Origin: Phlebiopsis flavidoalba
Taxonomy: Eukaryota > Basidiomycota > Agaricomycetes > Polyporales > Phanerochaetaceae
Length of the DNA stretch: 64,000 bases
Assembly: GCA_035772785.1 (NCBI GenBank)
Contig: JAOCPU010000056.1
Location: 174,630 to 238,629, forward strand
Direction of reading: 5' to 3'
The position numbers and the translations under genes were made by a program. Within the stretch, counting starts at the first letter, position 1, and every line of letters starts with the position of its first letter. The notes under the pieces were generated by a model, which had not been told where the DNA came from, made no database searches, and saw nothing but the letters and a program-made list of their open reading frames with translations. Positions 39,285-50,666 of this stretch are shown here, one piece after another.

Positions 39285-40760
39285 TGTGCAGAGGTGTCTA
39301 GAGGGGTTTTCTTGGCGAGAAGTTCGACTTCGGATTCATATACGGCCACCTTTCGCCCTGGTGGGGTCGGGATAATATCTATGGCAGACCGCCATTTGGG
39401 CTTATGGACCTCCGCAAGAAGGACGACATTGAGCTGCGCCGTCAGGCCATAGTGGATAGCGTTAGCATCATTAAATCAAGCATCCCTCCGCGACGCGTTT
39501 AGGGATACTGTTCAGCAACCGTTGTCCTCCCATACCATGCGCTCCCACTCGAACTCCGCCGCCCACATCCGATTCGGAAACCTCCTACGACGCACGAGCA
39601 CATTCCGGCGAACGTCTGGGCTGTCTCCCACAGCTGGCAGGAAAAGAAGCAAGACGCGCCATCTCGTTCCGATCAAACGGCATGGCTTGGCCAGTACCCA
39701 TTCCCAAGGGCGTACTAAGCCTTTGACGACGTTCGCATCGAGTCTGCTCAACTTGGGCGTCCGGAATACGTGTTCTTGGACGTCCTATGGTCTTCGAACA
39801 GAAAGGCGATGACCAGAACGAATTCCGGCGGCATATGGAGTGGAGGTTGGACATCCCTACCCTAGGCCAAAGTGTACCGCCATAACCCCGCCCAGACTGT
39901 CATCACCTACTTCAACGGCTTAGGGAAACCCCTCAGGATTGCTGCCGACATATCCAACTCGGACAGACACTGTTCAACCGCGTCTGGACATTGCAGGAGA
40001 CTGCGGTAAACTGGCTCCCAGCGGGTCTCACTCTTAACACCTTTGAAGAGAACTCCTCCTCCGACGAATCTTCCCCCGTACCCAGTTCTCACATCGGAGA
40101 TATTCAGACAGTCCTCGACGCCGTTTTTCCAAGACGGCCCCCCAGATCTCCCCACGTTGGGGCGCTGCAAGTCAATTCGCGAGCGCAAATAATGCCAACC
40201 CGGTCGATCGTGTCACCGGGACTAGCGTACTTGCTCCGATGCACCTGCGCTACTACCGCTGTATAACTCAGAGCAGCAGACCCCGGAAGATGCATGGGAG
40301 TCTCTCATCCAGGTCATGGCTCGCGAGACCGAACAAACCGATCTCTTACTCTGGTGGCAACAGATCCCGGCACAGCGCTATACAGCTGGCGTCCAGCTCT
40401 TGGGAGGAGCTCATGACTCGTAACTTTCCCCGTTTTCCCTGTGATATCATACAGCGAAGCGGAGAAACTCGAGTTCGTGAGACAGGGCGCATCTGGATGG
40501 CTCTGATGCCTACTACACACAAGGGAAATTTTTTGTCCCAACATGCTTGATCATTCCCGAACCGGGCTTCACGAGGAAACGCTTTGCAGGTACAGCTCAA
40601 GAACGGTCGTAAAGTCACCTACACCATCGGCGATTGCTCAGTGCCACCTCACCGTGACACTCCGGTACTCCATCGTTGGTGTAGCGGGCCTGGAAATATT
40701 GGGTTATTGGAACTGTCAATCGCAAACGCCTGTTCCGTGGAGGAATTGCTTACGAGATGA
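39285..40760 (+). CDS. HET-like (heterokaryon-incompatibility-type) protein A, frameshifted
   Basis: Begins with a block FGFIYGHLSPWW...IPPRRV that recurs in gene B at about 43140-43300. A HET-like core follows: RIESAQLG...EYVFLDVLW near 39740-39790 corresponds to the conserved WIDxxCIxQ region, and DIPTLG, TVITYFNGLGKPL and FNRVWTLQETAVNWLPAGL near 39890-40030 match the xRxWxxQE motif. After TEQTDLLLWWQQIPAQRY the C-terminal part reads VTYTIGDCSVPPHRDTPVLH and NIGLLELSIANACSVEELLT, with a stop at 40758-40760. HET proteins trigger non-self recognition cell death in ascomycetes, but the role in basidiomycetes is mostly unproven. At least four frame changes occur, so it is either a pseudogene or error-bearing. 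Confidence 0.7.
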
Positions 40761-42400
40761 AGAAGAGGTTCTCTGTTCTGACGGTTGCCTAGCTCTAAAG
40801 AGAGGGAGAAGATGGGGGGGGAAGGACTTGGAAAGGAACGGGCGAAGAGGATGCGCGTGATTGTATATGTTAAAGATTGTTAACGCCTTCAAGAGTATGG
40901 ACGAGAGTATGATTGTAGTACGCCTAATGCCACCACACCCCAATGCATCTACATGGCAAGCTTCTCGTGTGCTTTGATCCTCAAGATCGCTACGCCTTAC
41001 CCATATAACTATGAACTTTCCTTCTGGGAGCTCGAGCTTCGAATTTTAGCTTTTGAACTCTAAGCCGATGTCAACAAGCGGAGTCGACATTGGCCATTGG
41101 GTGGCCAAAGTCCCACCCGAGGGTCCTCATCACATGACCAGGGGAGATGATACTGGCGCTTGTGCAAAGCTTAGTCGCAACTTTGAGGTTTGCAAGCTAG
41201 TCATCGGCGCCAGACGACACTTCGGAGGGACTCCGAAGGGTCTTGTATCATTTTAAGGGCGCCGGTTTTGTAGGGAGTTATGAAGGGTGGTAATGATGAT
41301 TGAAAATGAATTTGATCTCGAGGGGCAGCCACCCTACAAAGGTTTTTGAATGCTCGATCACTAATATTTGTATCCATGTGCCACCCTCCAGACTCACTTC
41401 ACTTTCGCGTACTCCATGATCCAAACCGCTCTGGCCGTTTAGGCCCTCCAGAGCGGTTTGAGCACGTGTGATATCACGTGTTTGGGTACGTGTCTGTGAA
41501 CCTATTAAGTTTGCAAGCCGTACCGTCATGCAATACCTCCTGGCCCGCTGATACTCAATCCAACAAATTTTTCTGTCGCTCACTGGATCAGGATAAACGG
41601 TGTGAAGTATCGACACAACGGGCTCGCAGAACGTGGAATTCCTAGGCTTGTGTGTGACGCATGGTGAAAAACAATGCCACAGTTGTAAAGTGCTCATATA
41701 GCCATTCAGGATGTACAGTTGTAAATGGGGTTGCCTTAAACTGTAATTCCGTCCGAACCTTAGAAGAATCGTATTATTATCACCCATTTGATACACGCTG
41801 CTTGGGTGCCGGTGTTATTCTGCTCGTAAGTTCCTTTCGCGATTAAAAATCTTTGTAAAATCATCCGGCTAAAGGCGGGCCGTTTGGATGAGCGGGCGCA
41901 CGAGCTTGCCCCTTCAAGGACGTTATGGCCCAGGTATTCTGCCATTTTTTTGCTATGCATGTGCCGTCAGTAGCATCAAATAATGTTAACAGCTCTTGAA
42001 AAGGTGTGAGTATTTTCACTGTCCCTCTTTCTCACGTATATCGCTAATTGATCGGTCGTTGGCCTATAGATAGATGATAATCAGAGGCAAAGCTCCTCGC
42101 GTTGGGGGCCTTGTCTGACGATCAGCCGTTCACGCGGACGCCGCATTTCGGGGTTCTGAGCTTGGTTGGTGGTGTAAGGCTCGTGTCCTTACACCAAAAA
42201 GTGAGCGTTATTCGCAACCCTAATATGCTCACCTTGCACGAGCACCCGGTCCCAAGCTCCTTCCCCTCGCCCACACTCTGCCGAACGAGAGTATTCAGAT
42301 ACATTCGGACTAACATACATAGTGAGCTCAATGTCCTTGCGGGACCATAAAACTCTTTTATTCTATAGTTGACTAATTTCTTGTGCAGCGACATGTCGAA
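40761..42400. other. Spacer between the HET-like genes
   Basis: No recognisable gene. A minus-strand ORF of 172 codons (41796-41278) is the longest but has no family resemblance and runs through a perfect inverted repeat at 41422-41460. A second nested palindrome, GTGATATCAC, lies at 41469-41478, inside CACGTG...CACGTG. Confidence 0.5.
41422..41460. repeat. Perfect 13-bp inverted repeat (hairpin)
   Basis: CAAACCGCTCTGG (41422-41434) and CCAGAGCGGTTTG (41448-41460) are exact reverse complements around a 13-base loop. The loop edges repeat GGCC on both sides. No transposase or flanking target duplication is seen. Confidence 0.85.
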
Positions 42401-42463
42401 CTTGGAAGATCAGGTCTGTGATAATGCCGTCTTATTCTGGGAGCCGGCTCGAGACGGTGATGT

Positions 42464-45400
42464 TTGACACTTACCTGGAGTCTCGTGGTGATATGCCGAA
42501 GAGAATTGGAGGAATTCGAACCGACCATATCTTCGAATGTCGATAAATTCTGTCAGTTCCTAGGCGAGTTCGACTTCATGGCCCAAATGCGCCAGATCTC
42601 TATTTGTCAGCTGGAGCCGCCAAAAGGGAGCACCAGCAGCGAGACAGGCAGAGCTGAGGTTTTGGTACGAGCAGCCGAAATGCGCGCCGAACGCTCCTCT
42701 GGAGGGCTGTTGGAGCGTTTTCGACGTACAAGGATCCATGGAAACACGTGAAGTTGTGTACTTTGCCGACGGATCGGGAGTTCTACAAGATAGAACAAAC
42801 CAGCAAAGCTCAGCCTCCCCTTCAGCAAAGCCCTCCCCTTCAGCAAAGCCCTCCCCTTCAGCAAAGCCCTCCCCTTCAGCAAAGCCCTTTCCCTCAGCAA
42901 AGCCCTTTCCCTCAGCAAAACCCTCTCCTGCAGCAATGCTTTTCCCTCCAGGGAACGCCCTCCCCTTCAGCAATGCCACATGAGTTTGTACGCCATTCCT
43001 TCGGACACTGCAGATCAACGTTTTACTCGCGCGGAAGAACTTTTTGCCGCCCTCGGGAAGATTTTTGGACGCACAGAAAGAGACTTGAAGGACGAAGGAA
43101 TGGAGCTGTTGTCTCACTGGCTTCATCGAGGAAGGGTACGATCTTGGTCGGGTGTACGGTTATCTGCGCCCTTGGTGGTACAAAAAGGCATCGATGGAAG
43201 AGCTCCTAGTCCTCATGGAAGAGCGGAGGTCGGAGGATAGAACCCTTCGCCACAACGCTATGAATGGCGTGAGCATCACCGACCCGCAAATTCCTCCACG
43301 CCGAGTGTGGGACTTATACAGCAATCGTGTTTTGCCATACTACGTCTTGACCTACCCGATTTTCCCCCTCGCCACCTACTATCGTGGATAGCCTACCCAC
43401 CAATCCCACTCTCCCAACAGTCGACGCACACAATGCGGAAACCTTCGATAAGAATGCGCAGGTGGTTATTAGTCCTTCCAACGTCAACAAAAATTCAACT
43501 ACCAAACCCCATCTCCCAAACCGACGACATGTCTTGCCCGGATGACCGCTGCGAGCATCCCGCAGGAGTCTGTCAGCATGATGGCTTGCCCACGGTCGTG
43601 GTCCCATCGGCGACCCCGCCTCTGAAACAGATGATACGCTAGACGTGAAAGAGGAGACAAAGGACAAGTGAGGAGGAAGAGATGAAAGAGAGCGCGAGGA
43701 AAAAGAGACGCACGCACGAGCAGCTGAAGACTCAGAGACCTAGCAGGCGAACTCGCCATTTCAAAACTCGCTGACGACAGTTCATCTACTACTCCAGCTC
43801 CCGAAACAGATAGCGTATCCGGATGCAGTGCGAGACGAGCGCGAGAGCGTCCGCAGACTCGACTCGGAGAGCTAGTAACCGAATTCAACAGCGAGTTGCC
43901 AACGGCAGCCCGTTTCTAAGTCCACTAAGCTCGTTCTTTGAAATGACCTCTACCAAGCCTAAGGCACGTAAACGCCTGCAGACTCGAACAACTAGCGTCC
44001 GGCATCCCAAAAGCCAATCCGAAGTCACCGTTAAACAGCCCATCCCAGTCCACCCACTCCACTCCAGATACTCCTGAAGCAGAGATAGCGTATCAAATGC
44101 GGACCAACGCCACGATACTACAACAACAGTCCGCCTGCTAGCTCCACTTTTAGAATGGATAGTAGGCCCGAGAAGCGGGACGCGCACAGGGAACTGATGG
44201 CAGCGCCACCGTTCATAACAGTCCATCTGCCCAACCCACTTGCGAAAACTCATTCACGAACTCATTCCTGTGCCCAACCTGCAAATTTAGGAAGAGCGCG
44301 GACGATTCCACACTATGTTTGGATGATCTCGCACAAAGCTGGGTCGAGAAGGAGGAGATGCGCAAACAGCGTCGAGACCAACATCAATAGCAAAGAATGG
44401 CCGGTCTCCATTCCGAATGGCGTCGATTTGGACGCGATACGTATCGAGCTTTTAAACATGGGCGCTCAGTATGTATTTCTGGATGTCCTTTGCTTGGGAC
44501 AGCCAGGAGCAGAAGGAGAAGGAAGGCATTCGTAAACAAGAATGGAGGTTAGACGTGCCTACCGTAGGCATGACCTGTATCAACAACAAATACTCCCAGA
44601 CCGTGGTCACGTATTTCAAACGGCCTCGGTCCTACCCTTCAAGATCACGCCTACCATGTGTGCCGACTCGGCATACGTATTGGCTAAATCGCCGTCTGGA
44701 CCTTACAGGAGACAGTCGTCAACTGGCTGCCCGGCGGATTGACCTCGACGAAGACCTTCGACAATGCCCCTCTCACGAATAGGTCAGCTCTACGAAACCT
44801 CATTGGCAATATCCAGGACGTCTTGGATGTGACATCTTCCCAATCCGCCCCCGATCTACCACTTCACCGCTGGTGGAAGCCGTACGACTGCCCACCGCAG
44901 ATATCCCCCTACCACAGCAGTCGATTCGGTCACCAGTCTTGCGTATCTCCTCGGCTGCAAGACTCTACCCCCTCTATGATGCCGGACCAAACCGCCGCGA
45001 GGACGCATGGAACTCTCTGGGTAGATGTCTTGACGCCTACCCTTCGAACAGATCTACTCCTGTGGTGGACCGGGCGTCGGGGACGGAAAGTGCAAATGGA
45101 GACCGTCCTGGAACCAGCTCATGACTTATAACAAACTTGCTCCTTTCCCTATGATCCTCTCTACTCCGCGGATTATGTTGTTGGAGCTGCTACCTACCGT
45201 GGCCAAGGTCAGTTTTGAACGGTTCAGATGCCTATAAACATCCAGACTAGGCCCCCCCGGTACCTGGTCAAGAACTGCAAGTTCATATGGCCGAAAACGC
45301 CACCAATACGCGACACTGGAGGTGACTCTAACTCAAGATACCGTGCTTTCTTTCAAAGGTCGACAACATGCACATCATGCGGGGGGTGGGGGGAGCTCGC

Positions 45401-45690
45401 GCACGAAACAGTCGTATTACGATTGTTGGTGTCGCGGTCCTGAAATACTGGAGGATCGAGGTAGGAACCGTTCTGTACGCGAATGTATCGTTGGTGGAAA
45501 AAGGACGACCCGAGATATTGAAACAGAGTCGGTATTCAAAATGCCGACCACAATGAAGAGAGGAAGAGGGTGCGAGAGGCAGGACTGGGGAAAGATACCA
45601 GAGTCGTGTACTGTTAGCTCAAAATACTGGGGTAGAGACGTGTTCGAGATAAATCATAGTTTCTACATACGGGACCATATTTACTGAAGT
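42464..45690 (+). CDS. HET-like protein B, frameshifted paralogue of gene A
   Basis: The N-terminal region includes an 18-base tandem repeat (Pro/Gln/Ser-rich) at about 42815-42930. FTRAEELFAALGKIFGRTER and GYLRPWWYKK near 43020-43190 follow, then IPPRRVWDLYSNRVLPYY near 43290, shared with gene A. A Ser/Arg/Glu-rich linker leads to the HET-like core. This has GVDLDAIRIELLNMGAQYVF and LDVLCLGQ near 44430-44500, an EWRLDVPTVG-like stretch, ITPTMCADSAYVLAKS near 44650, and a WTLQETVVNWLPGGL-like segment near 44700-44740. RTDLLLWWTG near 45050 and LAPFPYDPLYSADYVVG-like sequence near 45135-45190 mark the C-terminal region. The end beyond 45230 is uncertain. Same orientation as gene A and about 3.5 kb downstream, so probably a tandem duplication. 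Confidence 0.65.
42815..42932 (+). repeat. 18-bp in-frame tandem repeat
   Basis: Four near-perfect copies of an 18-base unit (CCCTCCCCTTCAGCAAAG) are followed by about three degenerate ones, and a related CCCTCCCCTTCAGCAATG recurs near 42960. Because 18 is a multiple of three, the repeat adds six residues per copy (PLQQSP or SPSAKP, depending on frame). Confidence 0.85.
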
Positions 45691-46379
45691 TCTATCGTCA
45701 AAGAAATAAGGTTACAAAATTACAGCGGAGTAAACACAGAGCAACAACACAGAGGAACGAGCGAACAAGCAACGAATGAAGGAGACTACAACCAAATTGA
45801 GACTCGGCGTTGTTTATGAAAAAGTTTTCCTGGATCCAAAAGTGTGAAGAAACCCGTTATTTACTGGCCCAGGTTTCATCCCGAGTGGCGCTGGCCCGGT
45901 TGGTATTGTTCTGTGGCTCAACGACAACATCGACGAGGTGTCGACCCGACCAGGAAAAGGACCTCGTGGAGGGGCAAGACAGAAACGTGCCGGAGTAAAA
46001 TCGCTGGTGAAGATCGCTACAAGAGTGAGGACGAGCAACCGGATTAAGATGTCACGATTAACCAAGAAGACAGTGTAAACCGTTCAGTGAAGGATGAGGG
46101 GTAAGACGCGTTAAGAAAGGTTACGTTGAGAGACAGTAGAGTGGCCCGTGGATCAGCCACAGTGTGATGGGGGGGTTTTATTCCGCGGGAGTGCCGAGCC
46201 CAAGTTGTCTCGGCTTCGTCGACCACCAAGCTCCCCCCCCCCCCCCCCCCCCCGATCGAGTTGTCAGCATCTCCACACCCCCTTCATTGCTTTACTCACC
46301 GTCCAGCAACAGACGTCTCTGATGGTCACTTCGTCCACATTCCAAAAACTCCTTCTGGTCGCGCGAACACCATGGCCTG
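45691..46379. other. Spacer containing a 21-C homopolymer
   Basis: No convincing gene. A run of 21 cytosines occupies 46233-46253. The small ORFs look random. The right end holds the 3' flank of the minus-strand RING-vWA gene. Confidence 0.5.
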
Positions 46380-49300
46380 TTAACAAGTAGGTTGTCAAAA
46401 ATGATGAAACGCCACAAAACATCGCCTATACCTCACCTGGTTGGGCGCCAAAATTCTCGTTGGTCGTGCGCAAACAAATCCACGTTATCTTCCAGAAGCT
46501 TCCGACAAGTATCTGCATATCCTGGAGAACCGACTGAATCGCACCGGCACACAGCAGAAAGCGTAAGGCAGCTCCTTGCGATTCCGCGCAGTGCTCTCGC
46601 GCCCCGCGACGGGCGGGCGGCAGCGTCTGAGTGATGTTCTGAGGGACGGTGTGGAGGGGATCCGGCGCGTCTCGCGAGCTAGCTTCTGCGCCTGCGGGTA
46701 GTTCTCCTCGATCGATCGAGCACGAGCATTGCCGCGTGCGCCGTGATCATGTCCGAGGGCGATGAGGGAAGCAATCCATTCGCACGGCGGACGATGGACG
46801 GGGTCCGAGGATGGGGCTGTTGAAGCGGGGAGCTGTTGGAGGGGACGGGGAGTGAGCGGTGACTGTGAGCATGGGACGGGGTGGCCGATTCGAGAGACGT
46901 TCTTCGCCGCTGCGGGTCAAAGAAAGGATCCGTCGACTTCGAGCACGGGCACTGTCGTCAATTCATACCGTCCATCATCCCGGTCCGCGAGATTCAGGGA
47001 GTCCGATGATCGAAAAAGAGCATCGAGACCCATGCTCTGGCTGGAACTGCTCGGTCGCGCTCTAAGACGCGCTGGGCGCCGTGGCGCGCGGCATGCGCAC
47101 GGCTAGCATTCACCGTTGGTCGAGCTCGAGCTCAATGAGCATCTCCTTACGCTCGCCATAGGCCACCTCGCCAAACGTCGACGTTCCACATCCCGGCCGT
47201 CCGACGACAGAATCGCAGAAGGGCCGCCAGAGATCTTGCGTATTCCGGAACCGCTGGCCGTCCACGATCTTGATGTGCATCTTCATGTTTCAGGAGGCCA
47301 ATCGACATCATGCCGCCGATGCAGCCCGCGAGGCAGTCCCGCAGGTCGTACCAGTCCTTCACGAACGTGTATGTGCCGCTGGTGTGGTTGGACATCAGCC
47401 AGAGCGAGGCGGGGTCGTGTGAGCGCCCGTAGCCGAAGGAATGTATTGGGATGTTCGCCGCTTCGGCACGAGCGAGAACCAGGTCCATTCTATTGCTCTC
47501 TCCGCGTGGTCTCTGAGGTGTCGCTGACAAGAATCATCTCCTGAGATGGGGTTGCGGGACTTTCGCTGGAGGGACAACATCGAGACCTATCGCATTTTCA
47601 GTCAGCAAACACGCTGTTAGAAAAGATGTAGATTATAAGAGTGTTTACCGTGGTTTGACAGCGGTAACGACCGTCGGTCTTGTCCTCGGGGTTTGCGAGA
47701 GGTCCGGACGACAAACTCATCCTCGAGACCCTTCCTCCCTTCGCCCGATTTCTTCGACAAACTTGTTGAGCCTGCGCACGACCTCTGCGGTTTTGCCTAC
47801 GGCCAAGAAAGGCGTCTTGCGAACCTTGCCGCAACCCCGACTCGAACGTCACGAGACTGAGCCGGTCCTTAGCAGAAAGGGACGCAATCAAGAAATTTTC
47901 AAGCGACGTGCGGGATTACCCGGAACTTGAGGGCGGCGGTACTAGGAGTCGCGTTTTGGTGGAAGGAAATTGAGACGACTAGGATGAGGTCGAGCCCAGG
48001 GTGCTGGAGCGGGGTGAGGGGGAATTCGAGGGGCCGGAGGAGAGGTGTGGGGCGCGACGAGCGGCGCAGGCGAGGTCGTACCGACTGAACTCGTCGTCCT
48101 CCTCGAGCGTAGACAGCTTCTGGTGCTGGTTCTGCAAGTCCATACGCATAGACATAGATCCTAAGCGAAGTATTAGAAGAGACTGTCGAGCGCGAAGAGC
48201 TGTGCAGAGAACACTGTCGGCGGTACTAACCGTGGTGCCTGTGCTTCCGCTGAGCATGCGCATGGCCTTCGAGCTTCCGCCAAACAACTCCTCCAGTCGG
48301 GCGCGCGGTCACGACTGCTGCGGCTGCTGCAGCAGCGAGTGGTGGCCCTGCTGCTGGTACAATCGCGGACAAGCGACTGGATTGTGGGTCTTTCCATGTC
48401 TTCCGAAGAAGACGAGCGTTCCTTGAAGATAAGAATGAAGGAGTCCATGGCGCGCTCGTCCTCCATTGTCAATCCCGTGGGGGAAAGGGACTCATCTCCG
48501 CCGCGCTAACATAGCTAGTGTCGCGTGACTTCTTTGTTTGATGTGCTCGGATGTATATCAGTCCCTTGAGCCGGAAGGACGCCCCGGTTTTCCGCGCTTT
48601 GGCCAGAAACCCATGCCCACTAGCCCGAACGGAATCAGAGGAGAGGAAGCCCGTCCGAGGTCGGGGTCCTTTCTCTTCTGCTTCGACCTACGCAAAATGA
48701 TCGGCTATCCTTGAAGACGTAGACGCAAAAACTCTCGTACGATGCCGTCCAGCCGGCACGGAGACGACGATCGTACATCTGCAGCGAGCAGAGGCCGCCC
48801 AGAGGGTGACCACTTCCAGTCCTGGACTTTTTCCTGCTCCGCAGGTCTTCCGTGAATGGGGACGTTGAACGGACGAACGGATCCTTCCCTCGTTCCTGAC
48901 ATCTGCGGCGCGGGCGGCGGCGGCGAGCGCGACATTAACGCATCATGGGAGGAGTTTGTCGGCGACATACCGTACGGGGGCGAACCGCCCTGCACAGGCG
49001 AAGGCGGGTAGGTTGGTTCGCACGCGCGTGAGACTGCGAGCCTGATGGAGAAGGTATCTCGGCGTTGGGGCGGCTGTCGTGGAAATCCATAGTCCGCGCG
49101 CAGGGCTCATGTGTCTGGGCGGGCTAACCGGCGCCCCCCGGAGCTCGTTGGACTTTGCATGTCCTCTTCGCGGTGTGAACGAAGACGTCGAGTGGGCATG
49201 ACCGAGCCGGGGACGAAGTGCAACCGTAAGTCGCTTCCCTGGAAGCTCGATGACTACTATGCATGATCAATGGCTGGCTAGCCTCGGTCGATTCGTGTCA

Positions 49301-50666
49301 ACGTCGAGAACTCTGACCGCACTTGGATGGAGGGGCTACGACGTATTGACTTTGATCCTGAGAGTTGCCGAAAGCGAATGGAGCCAGGGCTGTATGTGTT
49401 CGATTGGGATTCATCCTCGTTAGGGTTGTAGGGCTTGGAGCTGGGCGTCACGTTTGAGCACGACCTGGCTTGACGCATAGATGACGGTGTCTCGCGACGG
49501 GGAAAGAGTGCGTCGTTGCTGTTGCCCATGCCGGTCAACGCAGCGAGCTCTAGAGGGAGTTTGAGAGCCGAGTCCTGGTGAACTGTCTGCCAACGCACTG
49601 TTTTGATTTTCCACCATCTCCATCTCCTACTTTCATCGGCCGCCTACAAACACCGCATACACCCAGGTTTCGACTTGCGTAGCACTGTGCCCCCGCGCTA
49701 CCGGCACCCGGCGTCGGCCATATATCGGGGTGTTGAAACATGCCTGTTGGACGAAATGCGAGTTTGAGCAACTGTTTTGGGCGGGCGATTTAGGTTTTTT
49801 ATGGCGGACCTCGTGTGTTTATGCGCAGGCCCCAGGTATGAAGTCATCAGTGGTCATACAGGCAGTAACTCGGTACACGCGAGGCAACCCGCATGGGAGG
49901 TGTTTGCCATTGAACCTGGAAACGGTCGACCACGCCTTGGACGGCGTCGCCGGACCGCACCCGCCAAGTGCCCGACGTGATGCGCCACGTGCTCGAGCTT
50001 GACCGATGCCCCCGAAGGTGGTAGCGCGCTATGTCCGCTCGATCGTGACCGAGCGTGGGCGACGTCGCCAGCAACGTAGACGGTGGTTCGAGAGCAGCGA
50101 CAAAATAGGGATCGGAAGACGTGAGAGACTCACCTCGTGCAGGGCATGCCCGCACTCTGGGACAATATGTGGCTTCTCTCCGGGGAGTCTGAAGCTGAAG
50201 CTCAACGGCTCCAAGCACACGGGGCACTCTTCTTCTTCTTCCGTTGCGTCGCTGACTTGAGTCACAACGGGCAAAGCGTACGGGCCGAGACCGATGGTTG
50301 CGTAAGGGTGGTGGGCTGGCTTGAAGTCGACGAAAAAGACGAAATAGGCTCTTGGGTCTCGTGAGAGGGCGAAGAGTCCAGCAGAATACGCAGAATGGAA
50401 GCGCGTTGGCGCAGACGACGCTATTTTGGTGCGAGGGCGCTGTTCGCGGAGGGCAGGCGTTGGAAGACGTCTGTGAGGGCGGAATGTGGCGGTGAAGGAG
50501 GGTCGGTTTTGAGGTGCTCATAGGAGGAGGGCGAGGACTGAAGGCGGTTGTTGATGATGGGACGTTTTTGTGGGAGTGATGGTCCTCTGGGGGCGTGGCG
50601 ACTGCTGGGCAGAGTTGACGGCGGAGTGAAACTGGCTGTTGGGTGTCCCCAGGTGGAAGCCTTCAT
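46380..50666 (-). CDS. RING-finger plus von Willebrand factor A domain protein
   Basis: The N-terminus MKASTWGHPTASFTPPSTLP (ATG 50666-50664) is proline/serine-rich. A RING-type zinc finger follows: EECPVCLEPLSFSF and PECGHALHE near 50240-50170, then an intron. The second half, GVCGVCRRPMKVGDG, is near 49690-49640. Serine/proline-rich exons follow, with a coiled QNQHQKLSTLEEDDEF stretch near 48110. The vWA domain reads SISFHQNATPS, LIASLSAKDRLSLVTFES near 47890-47830, then MDLVLARAEAANIPIHSFGY and DPASLWLMSNHTSGTYTFV near 47480-47360. The C-terminus has IQSVLQDMQ-like and DLFAHDQREFWRP sequence near 46450. Such a protein could be an E3 ligase or a signalling scaffold. The function is not known. 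Confidence 0.72.

Noticed and set aside
42122..42394. Similarity of the minus ORF here to one at 2224-2463 (KEFYGPA in both)
   Set aside because: The shared stretch is only about seven residues and the flanks differ. Probably chance.
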